Assembly (NCBI GenBank): GCA_028622995.1
Contig: JAJQJQ010000008.1
Coordinates: forward strand, 2,852,001 to 2,916,000
Reading direction: 5' to 3'
Length of the DNA stretch: 64,000 nucleotides
DNA from: Panagrolaimus kolymaensis
Lineage: Eukaryota; Nematoda; Chromadorea; Rhabditida; Panagrolaimidae
Shown here: in pieces, positions 49,861-61,113 of the stretch
Numbering within the stretch: the first letter of the stretch is position 1
Layout: every line of letters begins with the position of its first letter
Translations under genes and position numbers: made by a program
Notes under the pieces: generated by a model
Databases searched by the model: none
The model's input: the letters and a program-made list of their open reading frames with translations, nothing else
What the model was told of the DNA's origin: nothing

Positions 49861-50514
49861 GGAAAGAATGAATTTTGCAAACGATGAAGCAGCAAATGTA
49901 ACAGTATCATTGCTACATGTAATTTCGTTGTATGAATCAAAATATGTTTGAATGAAGCCTTTTTTCGATGAACAAAATTTATCTTTCATCAAACAAGGTT
50001 TGTTAGTTGTTTGTCGCAACTTTTTCCCCTAACGTTTTGGTGATAAGCTTTGTTTAAATCAAAAAAGTTAAAAAAAAACTTTTTAGAACAACAAATATGA
50101 GTCTCATTAAGTTCCGCCACAACATTGCCACCTGAAAGCATTAGTTTACTGAAATTTGTTTGCATTCATATATTGTGCTTCTCTTTCTGTCATCCATTAG
50201 TCCTTTTTGGAAACACAACTGTTGCTTGAATTCTCAGCAATGGGTTCAAATGCTGAATCAGTAATAACTAGAGTTAAACGCCTTTTCGACTATGGCTTTG
50301 ATTTCCTTTGCAAGCATGACAACGCCTTAAATGTGTACGAAAATGCTAAAGAATTATGGTTCCTTAATAACTAACTGCTTTCCTTGCATCCTTCTCCGCT
50401 TGAAATAAACACAGTTGAACAAAGTTTATTAACAATAAAGAAAAAGAATTATAAACAAAAATGCAAAAAGAATAATAAAAGTTTGCATTAACAAAAACAT
50501 AATAATATTTCTTA
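49861..50514. other. Spacer between cluster members 1 and 2
   Basis: The left part continues weak homology to the upstream region of member 5 (GGAAAGAATGAATT and similar), and the remainder is AT-rich. Small frames on the minus strand (for example 49,783-50,019) are unsupported. Confidence 0.45.
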
Positions 50515-51311
50515 TTAGTTGTTGACGACGAGATTTTGAGATCCATGAGTTTTCTTTGAACCACAGAGAGAAGCACAACATTTGAAGATGGTGTTAACGA
50601 TCCAAAATGTGATGTAAAGATCAATAGCATATCGAACAACAGAAAAGAAGATTTCCCCTGAAAAAGAAACACATATAAAAGAATGAAATTCTAGACAAGG
50701 GTTTACAAATCAAAAACCAAAAAACGATTAAATGAAACTTACAGCCAGTGTTTGTCTTATAGCTGTGGCAGAAAAAGATGTCGTCTTTCATAACATATCC
50801 ATAAGCATGATTGCTGAAGAAAATCAACAAGCCAACAAGTCGAATAAGCTAAAAATGAAGAAGGAAATTAATCCAAAAAACAAGAAGATAAAATAACTTA
50901 CATGAGCTCCACAACCAGGAAGAGAAAGCTTGTATTTCTTAGTTGAAAATGCATAAACGATAAGAAGAGCAAAGAAAACCATGATCATTCCTCTCAAAGT
51001 AAAGTTGAGATTTTGAGGAAGTTCTTCTCTTCCAATACAACGCAAAGTCTTGCTAATGATGAGAAGAAGAACACCAAATTCCCAGATACCAAGGTTGCTG
51101 GTTCCACATCCACTAGGAGCATAAGTAATTCCACCAAGTTCTGGATCATTTGCACATTTTCTTGCAGGAGAATGATTTTCATTGAGTTGAGCTATAACAT
51201 CACCATAAGCTGGAGGAGGAACAAAGTGCTAAAAAAAAGGAAAAATAAATATCGAGAGAGAAAAGTGGAATGAAAACTAACCTCGGCATCTTGATGAAGC
51301 TTTCCAACCAT
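50515..51311 (-). CDS. Four-pass membrane protein, cluster member 2
   Basis: The four exons are 51282-51311, 50902-51228, 50743-50848 and 50515-50657, with the cluster's phases (0, 0, 1) and the invariant 106-base exon 3, for 201 residues. Hydrophobic segments lie at about 55-72, 88-106, 119-140 and 155-178. The family marks GCGAH then LIRLVG and W-E in the fourth segment are present. The N-terminal 50 residues before the first segment are polar with two Cys (CAN, GCG) and vary most among paralogs. The C-tail has a CC pair. The product is presumably a small integral membrane protein of unknown role; the sequence shows no catalytic signature. Confidence 0.85.
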
Positions 51312-51351
51312 TTTGATGCAGGATGATGATGAGTTAGATAAATAACAAGTA

Positions 51352-51360
51352 TTATTTATA
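51352..51360 (-). promoter_or_regulatory. TATA-like element of cluster member 2
   Basis: The minus strand reads TATAAATAA 41-49 bases before the ATG at 51,311, the same spacing as in member 1. Confidence 0.6.
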
Positions 51361-51446
51361 AACAGTAACAAGTTGAATAGTGCTTATCCACAAGCTTGAA
51401 AACAAATTGCAGCTTTCGTTCGATTGAAACAACTGACGAAAAAATT
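51361..51446 (-). promoter_or_regulatory. Conserved upstream block, cluster member 2
   Basis: Plus-strand text AGTTGAATA, GCTTATCCACAAGCTTGA, then GCAGCTTTCGTTCGATTG and AAACAACTGACGAAAA. It closely matches 56,033-56,125 before member 5. Both copies lie immediately beyond the start of the gene at the same place. Confidence 0.5.
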
Positions 51447-52445
51447 GAAGACTGAAAAATTTTGCAAACAACGAAGAAAACGATGCACACAATTTTTGTT
51501 GCATGTGCTTTCGTTGCATGAGTCTAATATTTTTCAAATATGGGACTTTTTTTTGTTTCAGCTTCCACGCATAACCATTTTGTTTCTGTTTCTAAAGGGC
51601 TTGTTTTAGTTGTAAAAAGAAGATGGATAAATTTCTGCCTTTAATTCTACCATATTTAGTGAAACTATGGAATATCATGGGATTGTTGCAGAATCGCCTG
51701 ACTTTGTATTTGAATGCTGTCCGTCTTTAGTTTACAATTTCATTGCCGAAATAAGTTTTCGAACATCTCGTTTTTTGTTCAAAACCAAAAGTTTAGACTA
51801 AAATCATGAAAACCAATGCAATTTCAAGTTAACGATTTGGATTTTTGAGCCAAAAGCATGCTGAAGTTATAAGTTTGATAAAAGTTTCGGGTGTTAGTGT
51901 TTTTTAGTGTGAAGCTTTTGAAGAACAATAAAAGCAGGGTTTTGGTATTACAAGAAGGTTCTCGATAGCAAGAAAAAAACGAGAAAGGCAGATTGCATTG
52001 AAAAACTAAAGGTTGCAATTGCGAAAGTTAAAACAAAGCTTTTCAAGAACATGTAAAAAGCAATAAATAGCCTCGATAAACAAAGTTAAAAGTAAAACTC
52101 ATAGGTATCTTTTGGTTCAAGTTTTTTGAATCGATTCTCTCCAGCATTTTGTTGATGAAATAAGTGAACTTGTAGTTTCATAACTTTACGGATGTCATAA
52201 AAAGTGATTACAGTAAGCATATTTGTTCTAAAAAAGCATTCCATGTGAAAAAGAAGAAAAACGCTGCCAAAAGTTTGGTCCAATCGAAAACAAGCAATAG
52301 CATTACAATCAATATCTTTATTTATAATAACTATAACATTACATATATTAAACACACATACATACATACAATTAGGATCAAATTATTCTTTATTAATACC
52401 AGCAGTTGAAGACGATGAGGATGATATTAAGCATGTTGATGAGAT
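51447..52445. other. Spacer between cluster members 2 and 3
   Basis: No gene is supported over about 1 kb. The frames seen are Phe/Leu/Lys-rich and motif-free. Near the right end, AATAAA on the minus strand (about 52,390) is the likely poly(A) signal of member 3. Confidence 0.45.
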
Positions 52446-53391
52446 TTATTCATAGTAGCTGACGACATTAGGTTGATAGAACGATCGGTTTAAATCACGG
52501 AAGTAAACATAGCATTTGTAGATGACCCACAAGAACCATGTTGTAAAGATGACTTCAATAATGTACCAACCACCGAACCATCCAATGTTGACAGGTTTGT
52601 AAACTAAAAATGAAAGATTAGATATTTCTTCAGCTTCACAATGTTATGATTGATGACAGTTTACAAGGTTATCCAAAAGTTTAGAAAACATATGTACTTA
52701 CTTGATTGATAATATTTCATGGATACGGATTGAGTTGTTTCATCATGGCTGTACTTCATGTATTCACGTTCGATATCATATGGTGTCATTTGGGAAATTT
52801 CATAGATTTTGTACAATGTGTAAATGAGGACACCAAGAAGTCGAACCAACTAAAAAATCATTCATCCATTACTGCTGATGATAAAAGTAAAGGTAACAAA
52901 CATACTGAAGTAACAAAATAACCAATGAAGAAGTTTTCTTTCTTTGAAACCAATGTGATGAAAAGGCAGATTGTACCAGCACCATTAACAATGAAAGCGA
53001 AACCCCAACGAGCCATTCGAAGTTTATCATCAACTGTAATCATAATTGCCAAAGTTGCGAACATAGCAAAGAGAACACCAAGGAATTCAACGATGTTGAT
53101 GATGATTGCTCCAGTTCGAACTTTGCAGCATCCACAACAGCAACGATACTTGGGATCATTTTCATTGAATTCAATACTTCGGGTTGTTGGATGAGCTATA
53201 GCAGTGCCACGAGGCTAAAAAGTTAGAAAAAGATTAGAAATATTCTGATAAGACAATGCATGGATGGTTAATAAGTTTAAGGCTATCAAATACTGATAAA
53301 CGAACGCAAGAAAAATAATGGTATTTGAACAACAAAAAAAGAAATAAAGTAAAAAACAACGAACCAATGATTCAGAAGCAGAAGACGTCAT
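52446..53391 (-). CDS. Four-pass membrane protein, cluster member 3 (Cys-rich, divergent)
   Basis: The exons are 53365-53391, 52906-53214, 52702-52849 and 52446-52603, giving 213 residues. Phases match the cluster (0, 0, 1), but exon 3 is 148 rather than 106 bases because the loop between segments 3 and 4 is longer. A cysteine cluster CCCGCC (residues 34-39) sits just before the first hydrophobic segment and may be palmitoylated. Segments lie at about 45-66, 78-98, 105-130 and 170-190. The C-terminus carries YFRDLN, equivalent to the YLRDLN of paralogs. Leader sequence and promoter differ from the others (no TATA element at the usual distance), so this is an older branch related to member 6. 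Confidence 0.85.
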
Positions 53392-53871
53392 TTTTTGATG
53401 AGCAACGAGAGAGAGAGAATTCACGAGAGCACTCAACGATGAAGAAAAAAAAAACGATGAATGAATGAAAGTTTGCAGCAGCAACAACGAAAAAAAAGTT
53501 TGCTTGCTGAAAAATGAAAACTCAAGTATGCAAATTTCATTTTTGACTTTCACAAGCTTTTTCAGCGAAAGAAAAGTTCGAAAGTGAAAAACTTTGAAAA
53601 TCAAAAACAAAATTTTTTTTTGGGATTATTTTTTGTTGCTACCGCTATTAAAAGAATTTTCAAAGATTGAATTCTCCGCATCAATGTTTCAAAAAAACTA
53701 AATATCTTTTTTACATACCAAAAACAAACAAAACAAAGTTTTTTCTCGATTATTAAAAAGAAGTTGAATCAATCATTATTTATTTACTATGAATACAAAT
53801 TACATACATACAATAAAAAGACAATGTAATATGTACAATCAAAAGAAATTTGGATTCAGTATCATGTTTCT
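53392..53871. other. Spacer between cluster members 3 and 4
   Basis: The region holds a GAGAGAGAGA run just upstream of member 3 (about 53,407-53,418) and, at its right end, the 3' flank of member 4 (a stretch from about 53,838 that is almost identical to the 3' flank of member 7 at about 58,080). Otherwise nothing is recognised. Confidence 0.45.
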
Positions 53872-54738
53872 TTAATATATTTCATAAACATCAGCATAGG
53901 GATAGTTCTTGTTTAAATCACGAAGATATGCATAGAATTTGTAAACGACAGAGATTATCCAAAGTGTAGCAAGGACGTCAAAAAACCAGAAAAGAACAGC
54001 AAGAAAGAGAGCATCTAAAAGAAAGTATGAATAAAGTTACACAAATCATAACAAAGTAATAACATCGGGACCATGGCAAATATTGGTGCCACCTTCTGTT
54101 TGAAATATAACAAACTTAACTAAATAATAAACTTACAGGTTGTATCGGTGTTGTATTTGTAAGTGAAGAGAATGTCGTCTTTTTTAAGATATCCATAGAG
54201 AATACAGCTGACGAGGATCAAGATGCCAGCAAGTCGAATAACCTAAAAAGTTGTAAACGTGAAAGATAAAGAAAGGAAAAACAAAACTTACTTGAGCTCC
54301 AAAACATGGAAGAACAACCTTAAATTTCTTTTTAGAGCAACAATCAACGATAAGGTTCGCGTATGCACAAAAAATTATAAGACCAAAAAAAACATAAAGA
54401 ATCTTAACAGGCATTTCTTCTTTTCCAACAATATATAAAAATTTGTTCAAAATTTGAAGAATGCAACCAATTTCCAAAAATCCAATAGTTCCCATACCAC
54501 ATTGATCAGGAGAAGGTTGAGGAGCATATAAACGAGTAGGAAGAATATCATCACCACATGCAAGAGCAGGTACATAAACGACATGTTTTGGAGCATTTCC
54601 ATTTGAACCATTTTTTGTAAGAACATCGCCACGGATAACCATTCTCTAAAAAGATATATGCAAGTTATAAATAGAAAAAAGGAAATCAAAAACAAAACTA
54701 ACTTGTGCTTCAATATCTGGATACAAATCCTTAGCCAT
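53872..54738 (-). CDS. Four-pass membrane protein, cluster member 4
   Basis: The exons are 54703-54738, 54292-54645, 54137-54242 and 53872-54014, giving 212 residues. The leader MAKDLYPDIEAQ, a Pro/Cys-containing polar stretch, and four hydrophobic segments (about 76-93, 102-122, 131-151 and 167-190) fit the family. A CC pair and basic KKKFK lie on the loop before FGAQ/VIRLAG. The C-terminus is Tyr-rich (YLRDLN, then NYPYADVYEIY), which could hold sorting or phosphorylation signals. It is the closest relative of the broken member 7 and serves as its intact reference. Confidence 0.86.
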
Positions 54739-54780
54739 TTTGATGATGAGAGTGAAGTTGAAGAATAATTAACCAATGTT

Positions 54781-54787
54781 GTTTATA
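54781..54787 (-). promoter_or_regulatory. TATA-like element of cluster member 4
   Basis: The minus strand reads TATAAAC, 43-49 bases before the ATG at 54,738. The matching site before the dead paralog (about 59,044-59,050) reads TTCAAAC. Confidence 0.55.
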
Positions 54788-55159
54788 AGCAGCAAGAGAG
54801 AAAAATGTCGTAATGATAGCTTCAAACACAAACGATTAACTGGAAAAAAGAAGAAGTTTGAAAAATATGAAAACAAGAAATGAACAACCAATGCAATGCA
54901 AATTTCGTTTCTTGAACAACAAACTTTTGTATGAAAGAATCTAATCTCAATGAGCAAAATGGTTTGTTCGAATAAAATTATGTAAGTTAGTAAACCTATG
55001 AAATTTCTTTGTCACCCAATATCGAAAGCTTATCATCTTCTTTCACATAACCCTAACAAATAAAAGCACAATAATCAATATTTATTACATATCAAGAATA
55101 AGAACAATCAAAAAAGAAAGTAAAGCACATGGAAAATTTGGAAAACCAAAAAATATTCT
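54788..55159. other. Spacer between cluster members 4 and 5
   Basis: It holds the upstream region of member 4, which resembles that of member 7 (AGCTTCAAACACAAACGAT against AGCTTCAGACACAAACGAT), and the AT-rich 3' flank of member 5. No gene. Confidence 0.45.
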
Positions 55160-56010
55160 TTACATGATGTTGTAGGCGCCACGAGATTGGTAATTCTTGT
55201 TCAAACCACGAAGATAAGCATGGCATTTGATAATGACGGAGATGACCCAAAGTGCAGCAAGAGCATCAAAAATCCATAAAATAACAGCCAAAACGGTGAA
55301 AACTAAAAAAGCAAAAGTTTAGTAGTTATGTCCATAAACAAATCAATTAATCAAACATACAGTCATCCTTGGTGTTGTATTTGTAAGCGAAGAGAATGTC
55401 ATCTTTCATAAAATATCCATAAAAGTGGTAACTGCAGAAGATCAAGATTCCACCAAGTCGAATAACCTAAAAACTTATAAAAGTAAATGATAATGAAATG
55501 GTAAAAGAACGTACTTGAGCTCCAAAGCATGGAAGAAGAATCTTCAATTTCTTACTCTTTTCTTCATCGAGACAAATAAGAAACACAAAAATGAAGTAAA
55601 GAACGCCAGCAATAACACGGCAAACATTTTCAGGCATCACTTCTTTTCCAACAATAAGCAAGAATTTGATAGCGATCAAAAAAACCATAAAGACTTCCCA
55701 AGAACCAATGGTGCTCATTCCACAGTGAGCTGAATAAGGTTGAGATGCATAAACGGGAAGAATTGGTGCGGATGCAGTAGGATGCGCAGGAATAGGTAAA
55801 CTTCCACCATGCTTTTGACTATCTTGGTTTGAGCCATTACTTGCAGGAGTACTATATGATTTTGCAGCACCATCAGATTGAGGATGTACCATGCGCTAAA
55901 AAATGTTAGGATTAAGAAAGAGTCAACACATTTTGAAGCAATCATTAGAACCGATGAAATCAAAGAAATAAACTAACATGAACTTCGATATCAGGATACA
56001 TACCAGGCAT
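55160..56010 (-). CDS. Four-pass membrane protein, cluster member 5
   Basis: The exons are 55978-56010, 55515-55895, 55361-55466 and 55160-55302, giving 220 residues, the longest intact N-terminal tail of the 106-base-exon group. The tail (residues about 12-68) is Ser/Pro/Ala-rich and likely unstructured. Hydrophobic segments lie at about 76-95, 104-122, 139-160 and 175-197. The family marks PDIE in the leader, FGAQ then VIRLGG, and YLRGLN near the end are present. Exon 2 uses a GTACGT donor. The promoter has the conserved upstream block but no clear TATA element. Confidence 0.85.
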
Positions 56011-56032
56011 TTTGATGAAAGATGAATTTAGT

Positions 56033-56125
56033 AAGCAGCAACAAGTTGAATATCGCTTATCCACAAGCTTGAACACAAAAACAGCTTTCGATCGATTGAA
56101 ACAGCGACGATTGACGAAAAAAAAA
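56033..56125 (-). promoter_or_regulatory. Conserved upstream block, cluster member 5
   Basis: Plus-strand text CAACAAGTTGAATATCG, CTTATCCACAAGCTTGA, CAGCTTTCGATCGATTG and GACGATTGACGAAAAA. It matches the block before members 1 and 2 and starts 23 bases beyond the ATG. Weaker homology continues to about 56,230. Confidence 0.5.
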
Positions 56126-56435
56126 AAATGGAAAGATTGAATGCTGAAAACCAACGAAGCAAACATTGGCCACCGTAAAACTTTTGGCGGTTATGATTTT
56201 TCGCTGCATGACTTTCAAACTTGTTTGAATATTGCTGCTTTTTTCGATGGATGATGAAATTTTGATTTTTTTCAACTAAAGATTGCTTTCTCTGTTTGTT
56301 TATCAAAACCTTTTTTTCTTCTTCATGAATCAAGATTTATTTCGACGACAAAAATAAAGTTAATCATTCAATAAAAAATGTAAAACACAACACAAATATT
56401 TACAATAAAAAACGTGGATTTCATTCAGTCAACTA
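56126..56435. other. Spacer between cluster members 5 and 6
   Basis: The left part is the extended upstream homology of member 5. The right part is the AT-rich 3' flank of member 6. Nothing else is recognised. Confidence 0.45.
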
Positions 56436-57817
56436 TTATATTATTGGATTTGCAACTTGATGATATGGTTGAGGGACGGCGACATTAGTACCATGATAAG
56501 ATAGTTTCAAATCACGAAAATAGATATAACATTTTTGAATAACATACATGAACCATATTGAAACGATTAGATCAATCACGAATATTGGAACGGTAATGAA
56601 GATTTCAAAAAAGCTCTCTAAAACGCCTTATTTTGTTAGACAAATATCTTTTTTGATATGATGAAAAACATAAGTAAAAAGTAAACTCACCTTCATTATG
56701 ACTTTTTTTACCATTGATCATATCAACATAGTTTTATCCATTCATGTTTTCTGCTTGTTTCTTATACCGTTCATTATTTTGCTTTACAACATAACAAATT
56801 AGATAAATTGAATATCCCAATAAACCAACAAGCTTAATAATCTAAAAATGATGAGATTATTCAATGTTAAACTTTAGAAATATGTATCGCTTACTTGACA
56901 TCCAAAATATGGTAACAAAAGCTTATGATTCTTTTTACATAAAGCAATGATAAGAAAGACCACACCTATACCTTCACAAACAGCAGCAAACCCATAACGT
57001 GCAGCTTCACCAATATTATAAACCTCTCCATGATTATTAAAACCAAACATACATGAAACAGTACCAAGAGCAATAACGACTAAAACTTCCCAGCAAGCAA
57101 TAGCTTTAGTTCCACTTTTAGAATGACAGCAATCACAACAGCAATAATATTTAGAATCATTTGGATTGAATATTTCAGCTTTTGTATTTCCACCATTATT
57201 ACCATTACCATCATCATCAATAACTGCTGCAGCTGTTGGTTGTTGTACTGGTTGTTGAGGATAACATTCAAATATTGGTATATCTTGATCTTTCACTTGT
57301 TCTTGTTGTTGATGCATTGATGGCATTCGTTGTTGTCGTGTCCTTGTTATTGTTGTATTGGTAAATAATTTCTTTGTTGATTTGGCATTTGTAGCAGTTG
57401 ATTTGGAAGTGGTGTCTGTTGATCATTGACCCATATTGTTGCTGTTGTTGTTGAATGGGTATTTGTGGTTGATGTAAAATTGGAACATATTTTGGTTGTT
57501 GAGGTTGCTGATTGTTGATAGGTGCATAATTTTCTTGTTGAAATGGCGTTGCTGGTAGTTGTTGTTGTTGATTTGATGGTTGTTGTTGTTGCAGCATTGG
57601 AACATATTTTGGTTTTTGATTTGGTTGTTGTTGATCCTAAAAAAGTAAACACATTATTAGTAACAGCTTTTTTGGCTAAAATAATCCCTTTTAGATGAGC
57701 ATTTATAACTTTTTTACAGAGATACATAAAAACAAGTAAACTAACCTTTAGTTCAACATCGATGGATCCATTATTATTCTTTTGTGGTGCCTTGATTGAT
57801 GAAGAAGTATGAGACAT
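56436..57817 (-). pseudogene. Four-pass membrane protein, cluster member 6, Gln-rich and probably broken
   Basis: The exons by homology are 57746-57817, 56895-57636, 56691-56841 and 56436-56617. The N-terminal tail is Gln/Pro/Asn-rich with near-repeats of PKYVP. A CCCDCC cluster precedes the first hydrophobic segment, as in member 3, and YFRDL is near the end. Two defects appear. In the Gln-rich part of exon 2 (about 57,330-57,440) the coding frame has to shift twice, a net loss of two bases; an alternative 88-base intron there would be unusually A/C-rich. In exon 3 an in-frame TAA interrupts the loop after the third segment, just after an ENMNG motif. Sequencing error in the CAA repeats could explain the first defect but not the second. 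Confidence 0.65.
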
Positions 57818-58112
57818 GATTGAGTTTTTCGATTTTTATCCTATAAAAAACAAGTCAGAATAGTTTAAAAATGGATGAAAGCGAGATGATTCATCAAAGA
57901 ATGAAATGAAGAAAGGGAATACACAAGAAAAAAAATGCTAATTTTCTTTATTTCTTACAAGTTTGAGTTGCAAAAGTATTCACAAACAAAATAAAAGAAA
58001 GAACGTTTCACGAAATATTAAGCAAAATCAGTATTCATTTATTTATTTTGAAAATAAAATACATACAACAAAAACAAAACAAAAGAAATTTGGATTCAGT
58101 ATCAAGGTTTCT
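57818..58112. other. Spacer between cluster members 6 and 7
   Basis: The upstream flank of member 6 and the 3' flank of member 7. The latter (from about 58,080) is nearly identical to the 3' flank of member 4, showing that the duplication included flanking DNA. Confidence 0.5.
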
Positions 58113-59001
58113 TTAATACAATTCATAGACATCAGCATAGGGATAGTTCTTGTTTAAATCACGAAGATATGCATAGAATTTGTAAACGACATAGATGATC
58201 CAAAGTGTAGCAAGAAAATCAGCAAACCAGAAAAGAACAGCAAGAAAGAGAGCATCTAAAAGAAAGTATGAATAAAGTTACACAAATCATGACAAAGTAA
58301 TATGATGGAAAACAAAGCAAAATGTTGGTGTAATAACAAAGCAGCTACCTTCTGTTTGAAATATACCAATCTTAACTAAATAATAAACTTACCGGTTGTA
58401 TCGGTGTTGTATTTGTATGTGAAGAAAATGTCGTCTTTTTTAAGATATCCATAGAGAAAACAGCTGACGAGGATTAAGATTCCACCAATTCGAATAACTT
58501 AAAAAGTTGTAAACGTGAAAGATAATTAAAGGAAAAACAAAACTTACTTGAGCTCCAAAACATGGAAGAACAACCTTAAATTTCTTTTTAGAGCAACAAT
58601 CAACGATAAGGTTCGCGTATGCACAAAAAATTATAAGACCATAAAAAACTTAAAGAATCTTAACAGGCATTTCTTCTTTTCCAACAATATATAAAGATTT
58701 GTTCAAAATTTGAAGAATGCAACCAATTTCCAAAAATCCAATAGTTCCCATACCACATTGATCAGGAGAAGGTTGAGGAGCATATAAACGAGTAGGAAGA
58801 ATATCATAACCACATGCAGGAGGAGCGGGTACATAAACGACATGTTTTGAAATTTTTCTATTTGGACCATTTTTTGTAAGAACATCACCACGGATAACCA
58901 TTTTCTAAAAAAATATATGCAAGTTATAAATAGAAGAAAAAAAGGAAATCCAAAACAATACTAACCTGTGCTTCAATATTTGGATACAAATTGTTAGACA
59001 T
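58113..59001 (-). pseudogene. Four-pass membrane protein pseudogene, cluster member 7 (paralog of member 4)
   Basis: The homologous exons are 58966-59001, 58548-58904, 58393-58498 and 58113-58255, very similar to member 4 throughout, introns and 3' flank included. Three lesions are visible. In exon 2, TAT of member 4 (Tyr after KIL) is TAA, a stop after residue 92 or so, before the second hydrophobic segment. The acceptor of exon 3 reads TTTTTAAG where member 4 has TTTTTAGG, so splicing would shift one base or fail. The TATA site upstream is altered. It is a recent duplicate that has died, and member 6 lies between the two relatives. Confidence 0.85.
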
Positions 59002-60954
59002 TTTGATGATGAAAGAGAAGTTGAAGAATAATTTACCAAAATTGTTTGAAAGCAGCAAGAGAGAAAAACAGCGTATTGACAGCTTCAGACACAAACGATA
59101 TTAATGAAACAACGATTTGCAAAAAAATGCCACTGAAAAAAGAAAAAATTCCATCCCGTATGCAAATTTCCATTTTTCTATCATGAGAAGCAAAGTTGGC
59201 TACGATAGCAAAAGTATTCAAGCATATAAATTTTTTTTCGTTTTTTCATGGTAAAATATGAAGGATTTTGTTGAAGAAAAAAAAGGTTTAAGCAATCCCG
59301 ACAAGCAAGAAATCATGGATGGACGACGGAATTCCTTTTCCGTTTACATTTCTGCCGAATTCCTTTTCCAATTTGTAAAAAACCAGCAGAAATAAATTTG
59401 TTGTAAGATTTTACTACTGCAATTCCTCTTAAACATATATATGATTTTACAACTATCGTTGTCAAATAACATTCTAAAAATAAAGAAAAGGGCTTTAATA
59501 ATTAAAAAAGTCTAAAAAAATGGACTTCGTTTTAATAATGCTTTTGTAAAAAATCAAGCTGCTTTTTTCATTTATAATTTATTTTTTAAACTCTTTTTTT
59601 TAATTTTATAAAAATTTTTTAAATCGTCGCCTTTTTTGATGTAAATAACCTTCCAATATCTTTTTCATTAATTTAAAAGCTCAACTATGATTGTTTTCTA
59701 TGTATTTTTTAATATTGTTTTCAATCTTTTTTTATATTTTTTTCATCGAACTTTTGAGGAGACGAAGAAGAAGAAAAACGAATGATGAGTGTTTTTTTTA
59801 TAAATTTATTTTTAGTTTCTTTGTTTTGCAGTTTTTCTTCTTCTTTGAATATTTCCATTATCATTTTTTTACGTTTAACATTTTGTTATAATAAATATCG
59901 AAAGTTCCAGCTATTTGAATGTATCAAAATTATTAAAATGTCTTTTTCATTGCATGTAATTGGATATTTATACAAAGATAAAAACAAAGTTTCGTTTTAT
60001 GCTCAAAATACCTGAAAAGAGGAATAAAATATTAATTTATTATTGCGGTAAAAAGCAATCATCGAAAAAAAATTTAATTTTAACAGCGGCAATTTTTTAA
60101 AAAAATATTATCAATGTTGTTTGTTTACCAAAGAAACATTCTCAACAATTTTTGCAAATGCTCATCATCGCTTTTTTCTCTCGATTGCATCAAGTATTTT
60201 GGGGAGAAAAAAGGAAATGAAAACAAAAAAGTTTTGATTTGTTTGAAAAAAAATTTTTAAATGTCATTTTTGAATATTTTATGTAATTTTTTTTCTTTCT
60301 TTTTTTTTTTGCTTTAATATTTTGTCCATAGTTTATTTATAAATCTTAATTTTTTTTAAATCTAACATTAATTTAAAGAAACAAAAATCAAACATCGCGA
60401 GAGAGAAAAAAGGAAAGATTTAAGATGAACTTCATGGCGAATAGAGAGGATGGGACATGTTAGGAAATAAAAAGGAAGTATTTTTATGTTTGGGAAACTT
60501 AATAGAAAAAATGAAAAGAATATTATAGTGTTTTTAAATCGAAATACAATAAAATAACCAAAAATGGTTGAAATCAAGAAACAAATGAAAAAGAATCTCC
60601 ATCAATTTTTTATTTCCATCTTGCACGCATTAATCATGTTGCGTTAGTCATTTTCATGTTTGTTTTTCCCCATTTCCTCTACTTCAAAAAATAAATAGTG
60701 CACTATTTTCCAGAAAAAGTTTTTTTGATTAATTTTGTTTAAGAAAACATTGTTTTTTCTAGTAACGTTTTTTGAATTTTTGAGAAATATAATTTCATTT
60801 TTTGTAGCAAATTTTTTATAAGACACTAAAAGAATTTTTAACTTTGGAATAAATAAATTTATACACCATAATAATTAATTTTTTTAATTACCGGTTTAAA
60901 CCAAAATCAAACATGTATTTTTTTAGTTCTTAATCTTTTGCTTGGATATTCCAG
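59002..60954. other. Intergenic region of about 2 kb
   Basis: The left 150 bases are the upstream region of member 7. The rest is very AT-rich with long T runs (for example 59,590-59,620 and 60,286-60,312). Plus-strand frames at 59,691-60,015 and minus-strand frames at 60,368-60,826 are Phe/Lys/Ile-rich and motif-free. No gene is called. Confidence 0.5.
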
Positions 60955-61113
60955 ATTGCCCTTCAGGATCCTGCACATTAATTTTCCATTCTGCAAAAAA
61001 GCGGACACGTGAATACAAAATTTTTTGGGTTCTTGTAAATGCAGAAGGAACATTTATAACAACTTCGCTTAACTTTTTTCCTTAAAACTCTTCAAGTTTC
61101 CGTTTTAATTTAT
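60955..61113 (-). pseudogene. Hsp70-like gene relic
   Basis: One minus-strand frame reads LKRKLEEF, stop, GKKLSE, VVINVPSAFTRTQKI and, later, AEWKIN. In the intact Hsp70-like gene the matching order is KKVEELQGKKID, VVITVPATFTNEQKL and AELAGW. An in-frame TAA and loss of everything on both sides make this a dead fragment. It lies just downstream of the lectin-kinase gene. Confidence 0.65.

Noticed and set aside
57347..57605. Thr- and Asn-rich frames overlapping member 6
   Set aside because: They are other-frame readings of the CAA-repeat DNA in the Gln-rich exon.
59691..60015. Plus-strand Phe-rich frames as membrane protein genes
   Set aside because: They are T-rich low-complexity DNA without splice context or family match.
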